Positions 1 through 8,017 of a stretch of DNA of 23,871 nt are shown one piece after another. Made by a program: the position numbers and the translations under genes. The stretch is taken from assembly GCA_948956705.1 (NCBI GenBank), contig CARCZS010000033.1, forward strand, positions 1 to 23,871, given 5' to 3'. Numbering within the stretch: the stretch's first letter is position 1; the number at the start of each line of letters is the position of its first letter. The notes beneath the pieces are model-generated. The model was given only the letters and a program-made list of their open reading frames with translations, was not told where the DNA came from and searched no databases. The DNA comes from an uncultured Phocaeicola sp. (lineage in GTDB: Bacteria; Bacteroidota; Bacteroidia; Bacteroidales; Bacteroidaceae).

Positions 1-862
1 TACCCAGTTTCAGCACCGGCATATCAAATATCTTGATATTATGGTGTGAAGCGTTGTACTTGTCAAAACCTTTGGGGCAGAGCTGGATGACATCATAGCG
101 GTAGGCCAGCGGTTGGAACTGGAATCCCAGTACCAGGCCCGGAGCCAGGCTATACTCAATACCGGCTACACCGGCGGCCTTGATGCCGAACATCTGACCG
201 GCACGGCTGCCTGACTGGTATAGCTGTTCGGGTACCTCTTCACCGCTGTCAGAATCGATAACTGTCTTGCCTGTATAAGGCTCCGTAGTCTCGATACGTG
301 CCATCTGGAAGCCCAAAGAACCGCCCAAATAGGGATGGATACGAGGATTGCTCACCTTAAAATAACGGTTGGAACCGACTGAAACATACCAGTTGTTCGT
401 TGCCTGCGCATTGATATACTTCTGCGCGGGAATAACCATATCGGGTACTTTGTCATATTCTCCTTCCACATAGTCTTTCTTAGGAGTCAGGCTGATATTC
501 ATACCGAACTGGAAGTTAATGTCCCAGCAATCGGAAATGAAGTATTTTCCTTCAACACCCAAAATGTTTGTCAGACTATTGTTATTCAGACCGTCAATAT
601 TCAACCATCTGTTCAAATCTCCGGAACCGTCACTGCTACCGTTGGGAAGTCCTACTTCGCCTCCGGTATGAGTGTTAGTCGGGAGCAGGTAAGAGGTACT
701 TTCGTTATAGAAATTGTTACCTCCGCCTAACAAGACAGATACTTGCCACTGGCCTTTCTTTGGAGCAAAAAACACACCATCACTACTGCTGCCCACAGTC
801 TGCGCCAAAAGAGGCGCAGAAAGGAGGGCAAGTAAAAGTAATGTATAGAGTTTTTTTATCAT
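1..862 (-). CDS. Outer-membrane beta-barrel protein (partial, C-terminus outside window)
   Basis: My own translation of the minus strand from the ATG at 862 is open to the left edge, giving 287 codons. It begins with MIKKLYT, a hydrophobic stretch and LLAQ, a normal Sec signal peptide with Gln at +1 as is common in Bacteroidetes. The mature part is rich in Gly, Asn, Tyr and aromatic-ended strands of alternating polarity (for example WQVSVLLGGG, WDINFQFGMNISL, HPYLGGSLGFQMA, LVLGFQFQPLAYRY), which is typical of an outer-membrane beta-barrel. It follows the large lipoprotein gene after only 28 bp, so the two are probably co-transcribed and may work together at the surface. I do not recognise a named family and assign no transport substrate. 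The lack of a stop within the window means the length is unknown. Confidence 0.8.
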   Translation of the reverse strand, partial: MIKKLYTLLLLALLSAPLLAQTVGSSSDGVFFAPKKGQWQVSVLLGGGNNFYNESTSYLLPTNTHTGGEVGLPNGSSDGSGDLNRWLNIDGLNNNSLTNILGVEGKYFISDCWDINFQFGMNISLTPKKDYVEGEYDKVPDMVIPAQKYINAQATNNWYVSVGSNRYFKVSNPRIHPYLGGSLGFQMARIETTEPYTGKTVIDSDSGEEVPEQLYQSGSRAGQMFGIKAAGVAGIEYSLAPGLVLGFQFQPLAYRYDVIQLCPKGFDKYNASHHNIKIFDMPVLKLG

Positions 863-890
863 TTTTTTCTAATTACTTTTGTTCTATAAA

Positions 891-3884
891 TTATTCTACA
901 GAATTGGCAATCAACTCAATAGCCTTAGCCAAGTTGTCCAAAGCAGTCTGATACAGAGTGTTTGCAGTATCGAAATTCGCCTGAGCAATCTTCAAGTCAA
1001 TTTCATAACCAGCAACCTCGTCATACAGGCCATCTTCTGCTTTCTGCAATACATTTTGTGCAATTTTCAATGCTTGTTCAGCTTTGGCTACAAGTTTCTT
1101 CTGTTCTAAAATTTGTGAGTTCATTTCTGCAATGAAACCTGCAGTATTATTTGATGAAGTTGATGCCCCAAGCATATTGTTGACAGCCTTAATCAATGCT
1201 TTCTTCACTGCATCGGTAGCATTCTTCTTAGCAACCAACTTAGCTTGTTCAACTTGGATAGGCTTAATGATTTCATTGTCTATAGCCTTCAAAGCAGCCT
1301 TTTTAACATCATAGTCTTCTTTGGCAGCATCGACGGCAGCAACCAACTCACCGAATGCATCATTGTATTGTTTAGTGAAGCCAGCCTTGAAGTCCGCAAA
1401 ATCTTTTTCAACCACTTTCAAGAATGCTTCCAAGTCTTCAACTGCGTTGATAACATCCTTGCATTTCTGAACTTCATCTGTAGCAACAAGCCATTTATAA
1501 GCAAAAGCATCTTCTGTAGCAATTTCGCGAATTTCTTCCAATGAAGGAGCAACCATGCGAGGTTCATTAAATTCCCCCCATACCTTCTTCGACTGTTGAG
1601 TCAAAGCATTTTCTGCTAACTCTTTGTCGAATTCCACTTCTGAGGCAGCGGTAATTTCAGCTTCTTCTATCTTTGTAGAGTTGATAACGAACTTACCATT
1701 ATCTCCTACGACATTGGGGAATGTAGGATCTGCAAATGAACCATCTTTTTGTTTTACGCCAATCAACACCTTAAGATCTTGAGCTGTTTCCGCGTCTTCG
1801 GTAAGAGCCATTGCATAAGTATCATTTGCTAAATTTGTATATTTTTCTATACCTTGGGCTAATGCAAAAAGAGCAGTCTTATCTTTGTCCTTTGCACCAA
1901 TCTTCAGAATAGCATCACTAACAGCTTTTGCTAATTTACCATCCGTGTCAACAACCGTTTTTGCTTCCGCTATCGCGTTTGCCTTTTCCTCTTTGTTTTT
2001 CTCAAAATCAGCAGCAGCTTTGGTATTCAAATTGTCATAAATTTGACTAGCTAAAGTTGCGGGCTTAACCTTAGCTCCTGCTTCATTAGTGAATTCAGTA
2101 CAATATTTAGCAATTACAGCTTTCAATGTAACTGCATCCTTGTTTACTTGTGCCTCCCAATCCTCAGTAAGTTTGTTACTCGGCTTGAAATTTTCCAAAC
2201 CTTCAATATCACGTGCTAGTATATGTTTTTCAACATCAACAGCCATGTCAACTACAAGGCCCAATACTTTTTCAGCTTTAACGGCTTCATAGGCATTGTC
2301 AAAAGCAGTGTTGTAAACATCTACGGCAGCTTTATATGTGCTCCATGCGGCATTGTAAGCTTTAGCACCGTCCTCCAAAAGAGTAGTAGGAACTTCATCG
2401 GGAGTGCCGTTCATAGCATTAACAGCATGCTGCCAATCCGCTTTTGCTGTTTCCAAAGCCTCTTCAGCACTTTTAGCAGCCTTTTCAGCAGCAGTCAGAT
2501 TTGCCTTATTGAAGGCTACAGAGTTCGGGTCGCTGTATGCGTTTCCTACGTTTTCAATCAACTTAGTATAGAATTCTTCAGCAGTCTTCAACTCAGGAGC
2601 CAATTTCTTTCCACCCCAAACAGCATCATATTCAGTAGTAACTTCCTCAGCAGTAACAGCAAATTGCCATTTTTTCGTTTCGTTCAACTTATAAACCGGT
2701 GCGCCTTTCTTATCATTAGCTTTCATCCCAGCCTTAATAGCAGCATCCATACCTGTAGTAACTTCCTTACTATAGTCTACTGCATCATAACTGAACTTTT
2801 GTTTGCTTTTAGCTTTTGTTACAGCACCTTTAGCTTTATCCAATACCTGAACGGCACCATCCTTAACAATGGTAACGCCATCATCTTTTTTGACACCATT
2901 CAAAGCCTGATCAGCAGCAATACGTTCCTCTGACTTCTTAGCTTTTTTTATTTCGATTTCTTTGGCAGCAATGGCAGTATCCAATGCTTTGATAGAATCT
3001 TCAAGTGCAGTAATCTGACTAGTCCAATCAGTAGTGGCAATATCAGATTCCATAAACTCTTCCAATTTCTTCAATGCTTCCTTCTCTGCGACTAGAGCTA
3101 CTTCCTTTTCTTCAACAGTCAGCTTCAAAGTCGGAAGCCATTCGTTACCCGTTTCTGTCTTCTCGTCATCAACACCGCCTTGTGATTTTTTCAGAGTAGC
3201 GTTATACAAGTCTTTTTCAGCCTGACGCAATAGTCCTGCATAGCTATCTTCAAACTCAACAGTGACTTTATCCCCAACTTTTTCACTGATGGAAACATGA
3301 CCTTTTTCATCCGTAGACAAAGAATATTCCACTTCATAGTAATCACCACCATACAGATTAGCATACAGCCTCTTTACTTCACTTTCCAAAAAAGAGATAG
3401 AAACCGTAGCCTTGTCGCTACCCAATTCCTTGGCAATGGCAATCTGCTGAAGTACCAAATCGAAATTGCGTTTTGCAATTTCCAGCTGTACTTCCAAGTT
3501 CTTCATAGTAATCTCATGAGTCTTAACAGCTTCTTCCATTCTTTGTTTAGCCAAAGCAATCTGTTCTTCGAATAATGCTTTGTCTTTTTCATTTGTAGCA
3601 GCCAACAATTCATTCTGTAGTTTTTGGTATTCTACTTCAGCCTGACGATAATCAGCATTAGCTTGCTCGTGAGCTGCCTGAGCTTTCTTAAATTCAGCTT
3701 CGGCCAAAATATTGGCAGCATGTGCTTCTTCCACAACCGCTTTGGCACGAAGTAATTCTGCTTTGGCACCGCGAAGCGTTTCGATACCTGCGGGTTCATC
3801 GTTGTCGATACATCCCGTGAAAGTCACTGAAGAGCCGGCCATAAGAGCTCCGAACAGGACTACACTTAAAAATTTTTTGTTCAT
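891..3884 (-). CDS. Very large alanine/lysine-rich coiled-coil surface lipoprotein
   Basis: 997 residues. The N-terminus MNKKFLSVVLFGALMAG leads to a lipobox ending in Cys25 (FTGC), so this is a predicted lipoprotein. The residues after the Cys (IDNDE) are acidic, resembling the export signals that send Bacteroidetes lipoproteins to the cell surface. Residues about 36-165 form a long Ala/Glu/Lys/Gln-rich helical, coiled-coil-like stretch, and about 900-997 form another; the middle is also mostly helical with no catalytic motif that I can see. From memory, the leader resembles that of the BT1927-type surface-layer lipoproteins of B. thetaiotaomicron; that is a recollection, not a search result. 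The gene lies directly upstream of a beta-barrel gene and downstream of a tyrosine recombinase block, which fits a variable surface antigen. I found no convincing promoter just upstream. The function is unknown; a structural surface-layer or fibre role is inference. Confidence 0.85.
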   Translation of the reverse strand: MNKKFLSVVLFGALMAGSSVTFTGCIDNDEPAGIETLRGAKAELLRAKAVVEEAHAANILAEAEFKKAQAAHEQANADYRQAEVEYQKLQNELLAATNEKDKALFEEQIALAKQRMEEAVKTHEITMKNLEVQLEIAKRNFDLVLQQIAIAKELGSDKATVSISFLESEVKRLYANLYGGDYYEVEYSLSTDEKGHVSISEKVGDKVTVEFEDSYAGLLRQAEKDLYNATLKKSQGGVDDEKTETGNEWLPTLKLTVEEKEVALVAEKEALKKLEEFMESDIATTDWTSQITALEDSIKALDTAIAAKEIEIKKAKKSEERIAADQALNGVKKDDGVTIVKDGAVQVLDKAKGAVTKAKSKQKFSYDAVDYSKEVTTGMDAAIKAGMKANDKKGAPVYKLNETKKWQFAVTAEEVTTEYDAVWGGKKLAPELKTAEEFYTKLIENVGNAYSDPNSVAFNKANLTAAEKAAKSAEEALETAKADWQHAVNAMNGTPDEVPTTLLEDGAKAYNAAWSTYKAAVDVYNTAFDNAYEAVKAEKVLGLVVDMAVDVEKHILARDIEGLENFKPSNKLTEDWEAQVNKDAVTLKAVIAKYCTEFTNEAGAKVKPATLASQIYDNLNTKAAADFEKNKEEKANAIAEAKTVVDTDGKLAKAVSDAILKIGAKDKDKTALFALAQGIEKYTNLANDTYAMALTEDAETAQDLKVLIGVKQKDGSFADPTFPNVVGDNGKFVINSTKIEEAEITAASEVEFDKELAENALTQQSKKVWGEFNEPRMVAPSLEEIREIATEDAFAYKWLVATDEVQKCKDVINAVEDLEAFLKVVEKDFADFKAGFTKQYNDAFGELVAAVDAAKEDYDVKKAALKAIDNEIIKPIQVEQAKLVAKKNATDAVKKALIKAVNNMLGASTSSNNTAGFIAEMNSQILEQKKLVAKAEQALKIAQNVLQKAEDGLYDEVAGYEIDLKIAQANFDTANTLYQTALDNLAKAIELIANSVE

Positions 3885-3895
3885 AATAGAAAAAC

Positions 3896-3915
3896 TTTAA
3901 ATTTATAAATTTAAA
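3896..3915. repeat. Perfect 20-bp AT-only palindrome in the lipoprotein leader
   Basis: TTTAAATTTA followed directly by its exact reverse complement TAAATTTAAA. It ends 11 nt before the lipoprotein start codon on the minus strand. It contains no G or C, so any RNA hairpin would be weak. It could be a protein-binding site, a translation element, or chance in an AT-rich leader. Confidence 0.7.
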
Positions 3916-3939
3916 AACTTGATTTGTTTTTTGTTTATT

Positions 3940-3953
3940 ATTATATAAAGGAC
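3940..3953. repeat. Left copy of 14-bp direct repeat flanking the recombinase block
   Basis: ATTATATAAAGGAC, identical and in the same orientation to 5444-5457, 1504 bp away. It touches the stop codon of the AraC remnant (3954). Together with the right copy it encloses exactly the AraC remnant and the integrase, as attL/attR sites would. The bases next to each copy differ, so the identity is limited to 14 bp. Confidence 0.75.
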
Positions 3954-4241
3954 TTAATCGTATTTAGCGGGGAACGGGAGCGAATCTCCGGGGTACCGTG
4001 AAGGGACCGTGCCGACTTCTTTGGTAAAGGCAGAATAGAAGACACTTCTAGAGGTAAACCCGCAAAGCTTTATCAACTCGTCAGCCGTGTATTTTTCCTT
4101 TCGTAGAAGGAGTTTTGCATACTCCACCCGACACCTGTTTACCAGTGTCTTAAGGTTGCACTTGAAGTAATGATTCACGACATTCGAGAGGTAGGTAGTA
4201 TTCGTGCCGGATACTATCTGGTATTTGTAATATTCTGTATA
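3954..4241 (-). pseudogene. AraC-family regulator remnant (C-terminal DNA-binding domain only)
   Basis: Reading back from the stop at 3954, the frame stays open to a TGA at 4242-4244, giving about 96 codons. The translation contains a recognisable AraC/XylS helix-turn-helix pattern: GTNTTYLSNVVNHYF, then the second helix-turn-helix with ADELIKLCGFTSRSVFYSAFTKEVG and a final PSRY. This is the C-terminal domain of a Bacteroides AraC-type or hybrid sensor regulator. The N-terminal sensory part and the beginning of the first DNA-binding helix are missing, and there is no ATG; a GTG at 4178 is the only plausible start and would lose part of the first HTH. It looks like a 5'-truncated gene, cut close to the recombinase side. 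It could have controlled the neighbouring lipoprotein gene once, but this is inference. Confidence 0.7.
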
Positions 4242-4249
4242 TCAGAATA
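4231..4249. repeat. Dyad TATTCTG-5-CAGAATA between AraC remnant and integrase
   Basis: Two perfect 7-bp inverted arms separated by TATAT. It sits exactly where the AraC reading frame is broken. The geometry (short inverted arms and a short central spacer) is like a tyrosine-recombinase core or an operator. No second copy of the whole dyad was noticed in the window. Confidence 0.55.
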
Positions 4250-4273
4250 GTAGAAAATAGGCTTAATGTAGTG

Positions 4274-4291
4274 GGGTCCCATAAGGGACCC
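4274..4291 (+). terminator. GGGTCCC hairpin with T-rich tail on the plus strand
   Basis: GGGTCCC, loop ATAA, GGGACCC, then TTTTATTATTT on the plus strand. The T-rich tail points to plus-strand termination, yet no plus-strand gene is seen to its left. On the minus strand the hairpin lies 6 nt after the integrase stop and may still protect or end that transcript, without a U-tract. Confidence 0.55.
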
Positions 4292-4296
4292 TTTTA

Positions 4297-5415
4297 TTAT
4301 TTATAATTTATAGTTAGGTCAGGTAAACTATCGACAGCTTTTTGCTTCAGCTCATCTATTATGTGTACATACTTTTCGGTGTGCCTGGTCGTTGAGTGAC
4401 CGGCAAGGGAAGCAGCAGTTTTAATGTTGGCTCCATTGGCCATGATATTTGTGATAAAAGAGTGGCGGGCACAATGGAAGGTGATATGCTTTCGTATATT
4501 GGCATCTAATACCCATTTACGAAGAATTCTGATTGTATATGAGTAGGAGGGAAGTGAGAAAACCAAGTCCTCCCTGTCCCCAGTACGTTTCTGTAAAAGT
4601 TTGAGAGCCGTGTGGTTTAAGTTCAAGTGAAGAATGGCACTTTTGGAATGCGTTTGCACTTTCTGTTGTATGATGGTTAATCTTTTTGCCGGAAAGTCAA
4701 CATCCTTATATCGCAATTGATACACATCGCACCAACGTAATCCACAATAACATGAAAAAAGAAATGCTCGTTTTACTTCATTATTTGAGCAAGAAGTAAC
4801 GGCTAACTTCTGTATCTCTTTTAATGTCAGTATCTCCTTTGTTACTTCATCAAATTGTGATAGTCGTATCCCATTAGTAGGATTATGAGAAATTAACTTC
4901 TTTTCAACACATTTATTGATGCACATTCTGAATTTCTTGAAATAGCCAATAGGGGTATTGCCACGGAGTTTAGATCTTAAATAGTCGAGAAAATCTACAC
5001 AAAATTCCTTTGTTATTTTGTTGATTGGTAAGATTTTCTTTTTATTAAAGGTGCGTAAATGGAGGATGGTCGATTTTACCATCTTCTTATCTTTTTTATA
5101 ATAAGTGCTCAGGTATTCATTCATGATGCGGAAAAAGTCCGGCCCATTACTAGGTGCTTCGGGCAGAATATCCTCAAATGTTTCCGCTGTTTTATTTAAG
5201 GCATATTCGACAGACAGGAATTCAAGCTCCTTTTTGGCTCGGATTTGTTTAGCAATCAATATTTTATTCTTGTTCTCCGCTCTGGCTTCCGGTGTAACAG
5301 GCGGCTCCAGAATAATGCCTAAATACTCCTTACGACGCTTGCCGTTGTGACTGTAATTTAAATAAAGGGAAACTTTCCCCTTGTTTAATTGTTTCTTACC
5401 TAGTGTAACTCCCAT
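4297..5415 (-). CDS. Tyrosine recombinase / site-specific integrase
   Basis: 372 residues, a usual length for Bacteroidetes integrases of the lambda (tyrosine) family. An N-terminal arm-type DNA-binding region with a KVSLYLNYSHNGKRRKEYLG segment (residues 14-33) is followed by a SAM-like core-binding domain (about 90-185) and the catalytic domain. The full catalytic set is visible: Arg227 in CGLRWCD, Lys252, His314-x-x-Arg317 in FHCARHSF, His340 in AGHS and the nucleophile Tyr349 in EKYVHI. The enzyme is therefore expected to be active. It would cut and rejoin DNA at specific sites, either integrating a small element or switching local DNA. It has no phage or conjugation genes beside it. It lies between two 14-bp direct repeats and next to a surface-lipoprotein operon, so its target may be local. 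Which sites it acts on cannot be told from sequence alone. Confidence 0.92.
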   Translation of the reverse strand: MGVTLGKKQLNKGKVSLYLNYSHNGKRRKEYLGIILEPPVTPEARAENKNKILIAKQIRAKKELEFLSVEYALNKTAETFEDILPEAPSNGPDFFRIMNEYLSTYYKKDKKMVKSTILHLRTFNKKKILPINKITKEFCVDFLDYLRSKLRGNTPIGYFKKFRMCINKCVEKKLISHNPTNGIRLSQFDEVTKEILTLKEIQKLAVTSCSNNEVKRAFLFSCYCGLRWCDVYQLRYKDVDFPAKRLTIIQQKVQTHSKSAILHLNLNHTALKLLQKRTGDREDLVFSLPSYSYTIRILRKWVLDANIRKHITFHCARHSFITNIMANGANIKTAASLAGHSTTRHTEKYVHIIDELKQKAVDSLPDLTINYK

Positions 5416-5443
5416 AACAATTAATTATTTAGACAATAATGAA

Positions 5444-5457
5444 ATTATATAAAGGAC
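5444..5457. repeat. Right copy of 14-bp direct repeat flanking the recombinase block
   Basis: ATTATATAAAGGAC, identical to 3940-3953 and in the same orientation. It lies 29-42 nt upstream of the integrase start codon, so it is in the integrase promoter or leader. Recombination between the copies would remove 1504 bp carrying the integrase and AraC remnant. Confidence 0.75.
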
Positions 5458-5516
5458 GGATGAGGGACTGAAAATGAATTCCTCAATCTTTCTTTCTATT
5501 ATAATAATATCTTTTG

Positions 5517-5524
5517 TACCTTTG
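5517..5524 (+). promoter_or_regulatory. ruvB promoter -7 element
   Basis: TACCTTTG matches the Bacteroides -7 consensus TAnnTTTG exactly. A near-match -33 box TTTC lies at 5493-5496 with a 20-nt spacer. Transcription would start near 5530, about 10 nt before the ATG at 5541, which also argues against translation from the upstream ATG at 5514. Confidence 0.7.
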
Positions 5525-5540
5525 TGCGAGAAACAAAAAG

Positions 5541-6569
5541 ATGGAAGAGAATTTTGATATACGTGAGCATCAGCTCACAAGTAGAGAACGTGATTTTGAG
5601 AATGCCTTACGCCCATTAAATTTTTCTGACTTTAGTGGACAAGATAAGGTAGTGGATAATTTACGTATATTTGTCAAAGCCGCTCGCTTGCGGGCTGAGG
5701 CGCTCGACCATGTTTTATTGCATGGTCCTCCGGGGTTAGGAAAGACAACATTAAGTAATATCATTGCAAATGAATTGGGCGTAGGTTTTAAGGTTACTTC
5801 CGGACCGGTACTTGACAAACCCGGTGACTTGGCAGGAGTTTTGACCAGTCTGGAATCTAATGATGTCCTGTTTATTGACGAGATTCATCGGCTCAGTCCT
5901 GTTGTGGAAGAATATCTTTATTCGGCCATGGAGGATTATCGTATTGATATCATGATAGACAAGGGACCGTCTGCGCGGAGTATCCAGTTGGACTTGAATC
6001 CTTTCACATTGGTAGGGGCAACGACTCGTAGTGGATTGCTGACAGCACCTCTTCGTGCCCGTTTCGGCATAAACCTCCATTTGGAATATTACGATGATGA
6101 TGTGTTGACTGCCATTATCCGCCGTTCGGCAAAAATATTGAATGTGCCTTGTGATACACAAGCGGCGGGTGAGATTGCTTCCCGCAGTCGTGGAACTCCT
6201 CGTATTGCGAATGCACTCCTTAGGCGTGTACGGGATTTTGCGCAAGTTAAAGGCTCTGGTAGAATTGATATAGAGATAGCCCGGTTTGCATTGGAGGCTT
6301 TGAATATTGACCGCTATGGGCTTGATGAGATAGATAATAAGATTTTATGTACTATTATTGATAAGTTCAAAGGGGGGCCGGTAGGTTTGACTACTATTGC
6401 CACTGCTTTGGGAGAAGACCCCGGTACCATTGAGGAAGTTTATGAACCTTTCTTAATAAAAGAAGGTTTCTTGAAACGTACTCCTCGCGGACGAGAAGTG
6501 ACAGAGCTCGCCTACATACATTTGGGGCGGAGTATCTACAATAGTCAGAAGACACTATTTGACGATTAA
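5541..6569 (+). CDS. ruvB: Holliday junction branch-migration ATPase RuvB
   Basis: RuvB is the hexameric AAA+ motor that, with RuvA, drives branch migration of Holliday junctions in recombinational repair; RuvC then resolves them. The 342-residue product begins [11 protein letters not shown] and carries Walker A GPPGLGKT (62-69), Walker B with DEIH (113-116), sensor GATTRSG (159-165), the arginine-finger region LRARFG (Arg172/Arg174), and the C-terminal winged-helix signature [21 protein letters not shown]. An in-frame ATG at 5514 would add nine residues (MYLCARNKK), but it overlaps the -7 promoter element at 5517-5524, so 5541 is chosen. The stop is 3 bp before the flippase start, so the two are co-transcribed. 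ruvA is not in this window. Confidence 0.97.
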   Translation: MEENFDIREHQLTSRERDFENALRPLNFSDFSGQDKVVDNLRIFVKAARLRAEALDHVLLHGPPGLGKTTLSNIIANELGVGFKVTSGPVLDKPGDLAGVLTSLESNDVLFIDEIHRLSPVVEEYLYSAMEDYRIDIMIDKGPSARSIQLDLNPFTLVGATTRSGLLTAPLRARFGINLHLEYYDDDVLTAIIRRSAKILNVPCDTQAAGEIASRSRGTPRIANALLRRVRDFAQVKGSGRIDIEIARFALEALNIDRYGLDEIDNKILCTIIDKFKGGPVGLTTIATALGEDPGTIEEVYEPFLIKEGFLKRTPRGREVTELAYIHLGRSIYNSQKTLFDD

Positions 6570-6572
6570 AAT

Positions 6573-8015
6573 ATGGCCGGATTAAAATCATTAGCCAAAG
6601 ACACCGCAATATATGGCGTGAGCAGTATTGTGGGGCGATTCTTAAATTATCTGCTGGTGCCCATTTATGCGGCAGCTATGTCTGCGGCATCAGGAGGTTA
6701 TGGGGTGGTAACCGAAGTATATGCCTGGACTGCTTTACTGATGGTAATTTTAACCTATGGCATGGAAACTACTTTTTTCCGTTTTGTCAATAAAGAAACG
6801 GAAAATCCCGAGCGTGTGTATTCCACTGTTCTCTTTATGGTGGGAAGTACTTCTTTGCTGTTTGCTGCTTTGTGCATGATATTTCTTCATCCTATTGCCG
6901 GTATGATGGGATATGCCGACCATCCTTGGTATATCGGTATGATGGCATTGGTTATTGCGATGGATGCGTTTCAGTGTATTCCGTTTGCTTATTTACGTTA
7001 TAAGAAGCGTCCGATACGTTTTGCCGGCTTGAAACTTCTTTTCATCTTGCTCAATATCATTCTGAATCTAGTTTATTATGTGGTGATGAAGGGGAGTGAT
7101 GTTTTCTATGCTTTTTTCTTCAATTTGATATGTACCTCGGTTATTATGTTATTGATGGTCCCATATCTGAAATTTGGCGGAGGCTTTGACAAGCCATTGG
7201 CGAGACGGATGCTGATATATTCATATCCTATTCTGATACTGGGAGTGGCAGGCATCCTGAATCAAGTGGCAGATAAAATAATTTTCCGTCATATATATCC
7301 CGATAAGGTGGAGGCTAAGACTCAGCTTGCCATCTATGGTGCTTGCAGTAAGATTGCTATGATTATGGCAATGCTCACTCAGGCATTCCGTTATGCTTAT
7401 GAACCTTTTGTATTTGGAAAGAGCCGGGATAAGGACAGCAAGATTATCTATGCACAAGCAATGAAGTACTTTGTTATTTTCACATTACTGGCTTTTTTGG
7501 CTGTCATGTTCTATTTGGATATATTGAAGTATATTCTTGCTCCTGATTATTGGGTAGGATTGCGTGTGGTGCCTATTGTGATGGCGGCTGAAATCTTTAT
7601 GGGTATTTTCTTCAATCTTTCATTCTGGTATAAACTGATTGACGAAACCAAGTGGGGGGCCTATTTTTCATTTGCCGGTTGTGTTGTTTTGATTTTGATT
7701 AATGTGATTTTTGTTCCCATATACAGTTATATGGCATGTGCTTGGGCTGGATTTGCCGGTTATGCAGTAGCTATGTTGCTTTCTTATTTTGTGGGGCAGA
7801 AAAAGTATCCCATTGATTATGATTTGAAAGCGATAGGTAAATATGTTGTATTGGCGCTTATGCTTTTTGGTATATCGGAAATCCTTCCCTTCCAAAACAT
7901 TTTCTTCTTATTATCTGTTCGTACAGTGTTGTTGCTACTGTTTGTAGCCTACATTGTGAAGGTAGATTTTCCGTTGCATCAGATTCCTGTTATTAATCGG
8001 TTGATAAAGAAATAA
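6573..8015 (+). CDS. Polysaccharide/lipid-linked oligosaccharide flippase (MVF/PST superfamily)
   Basis: 480 residues, highly hydrophobic, with about 12-14 predicted membrane segments spread from the N-terminus (KDTAIYGVSSIVGRFLNYLLVPIYAA) to the C-terminus. The N-terminal pattern of a short charged helix, G(V/I)SSIVGR and LVPIYA is typical of the Polysacc_synt / Wzx-like branch of the MOP flippases, which move lipid-linked sugars or related precursors across the inner membrane. No glycosyltransferase genes lie around it, so it is not part of an obvious capsule cluster; its substrate is unknown and could be a cell-envelope precursor. The start is 3 bp after ruvB and the stop 2 bp before the DUF389 gene, so it is embedded in one operon. 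Confidence 0.85.
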   Translation: MAGLKSLAKDTAIYGVSSIVGRFLNYLLVPIYAAAMSAASGGYGVVTEVYAWTALLMVILTYGMETTFFRFVNKETENPERVYSTVLFMVGSTSLLFAALCMIFLHPIAGMMGYADHPWYIGMMALVIAMDAFQCIPFAYLRYKKRPIRFAGLKLLFILLNIILNLVYYVVMKGSDVFYAFFFNLICTSVIMLLMVPYLKFGGGFDKPLARRMLIYSYPILILGVAGILNQVADKIIFRHIYPDKVEAKTQLAIYGACSKIAMIMAMLTQAFRYAYEPFVFGKSRDKDSKIIYAQAMKYFVIFTLLAFLAVMFYLDILKYILAPDYWVGLRVVPIVMAAEIFMGIFFNLSFWYKLIDETKWGAYFSFAGCVVLILINVIFVPIYSYMACAWAGFAGYAVAMLLSYFVGQKKYPIDYDLKAIGKYVVLALMLFGISEILPFQNIFFLLSVRTVLLLLFVAYIVKVDFPLHQIPVINRLIKK

Positions 8016-8017
8016 TT

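Noticed and set aside
2223..2933. 236-codon plus-strand open frame inside the lipoprotein gene
   Set aside because: It is antisense to a clearly coding frame; its Ser/Phe/Ile-rich translation is what the reverse of Ala/Lys/Glu-rich codons gives. No promoter or known motif.
3885..4300. Invertible promoter flanked by long inverted repeats upstream of the lipoprotein
   Set aside because: I looked for matching inverted repeats around 3885-4300 and 5416-5540 and found only short dyads; the long shared sequence is a direct repeat, so inversion is not supported.
4297..5415. Large mobile element (prophage or ICE) carrying the integrase
   Set aside because: Neighbours are a lipoprotein gene and ruvB; no phage, plasmid or transfer genes are seen, so at most a 1.5-kb unit is supported.
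5514..5540. Upstream ATG as ruvB start
   Set aside because: It overlaps the -7 promoter element, and the extra MYLCARNKK is not a normal RuvB N-terminus.
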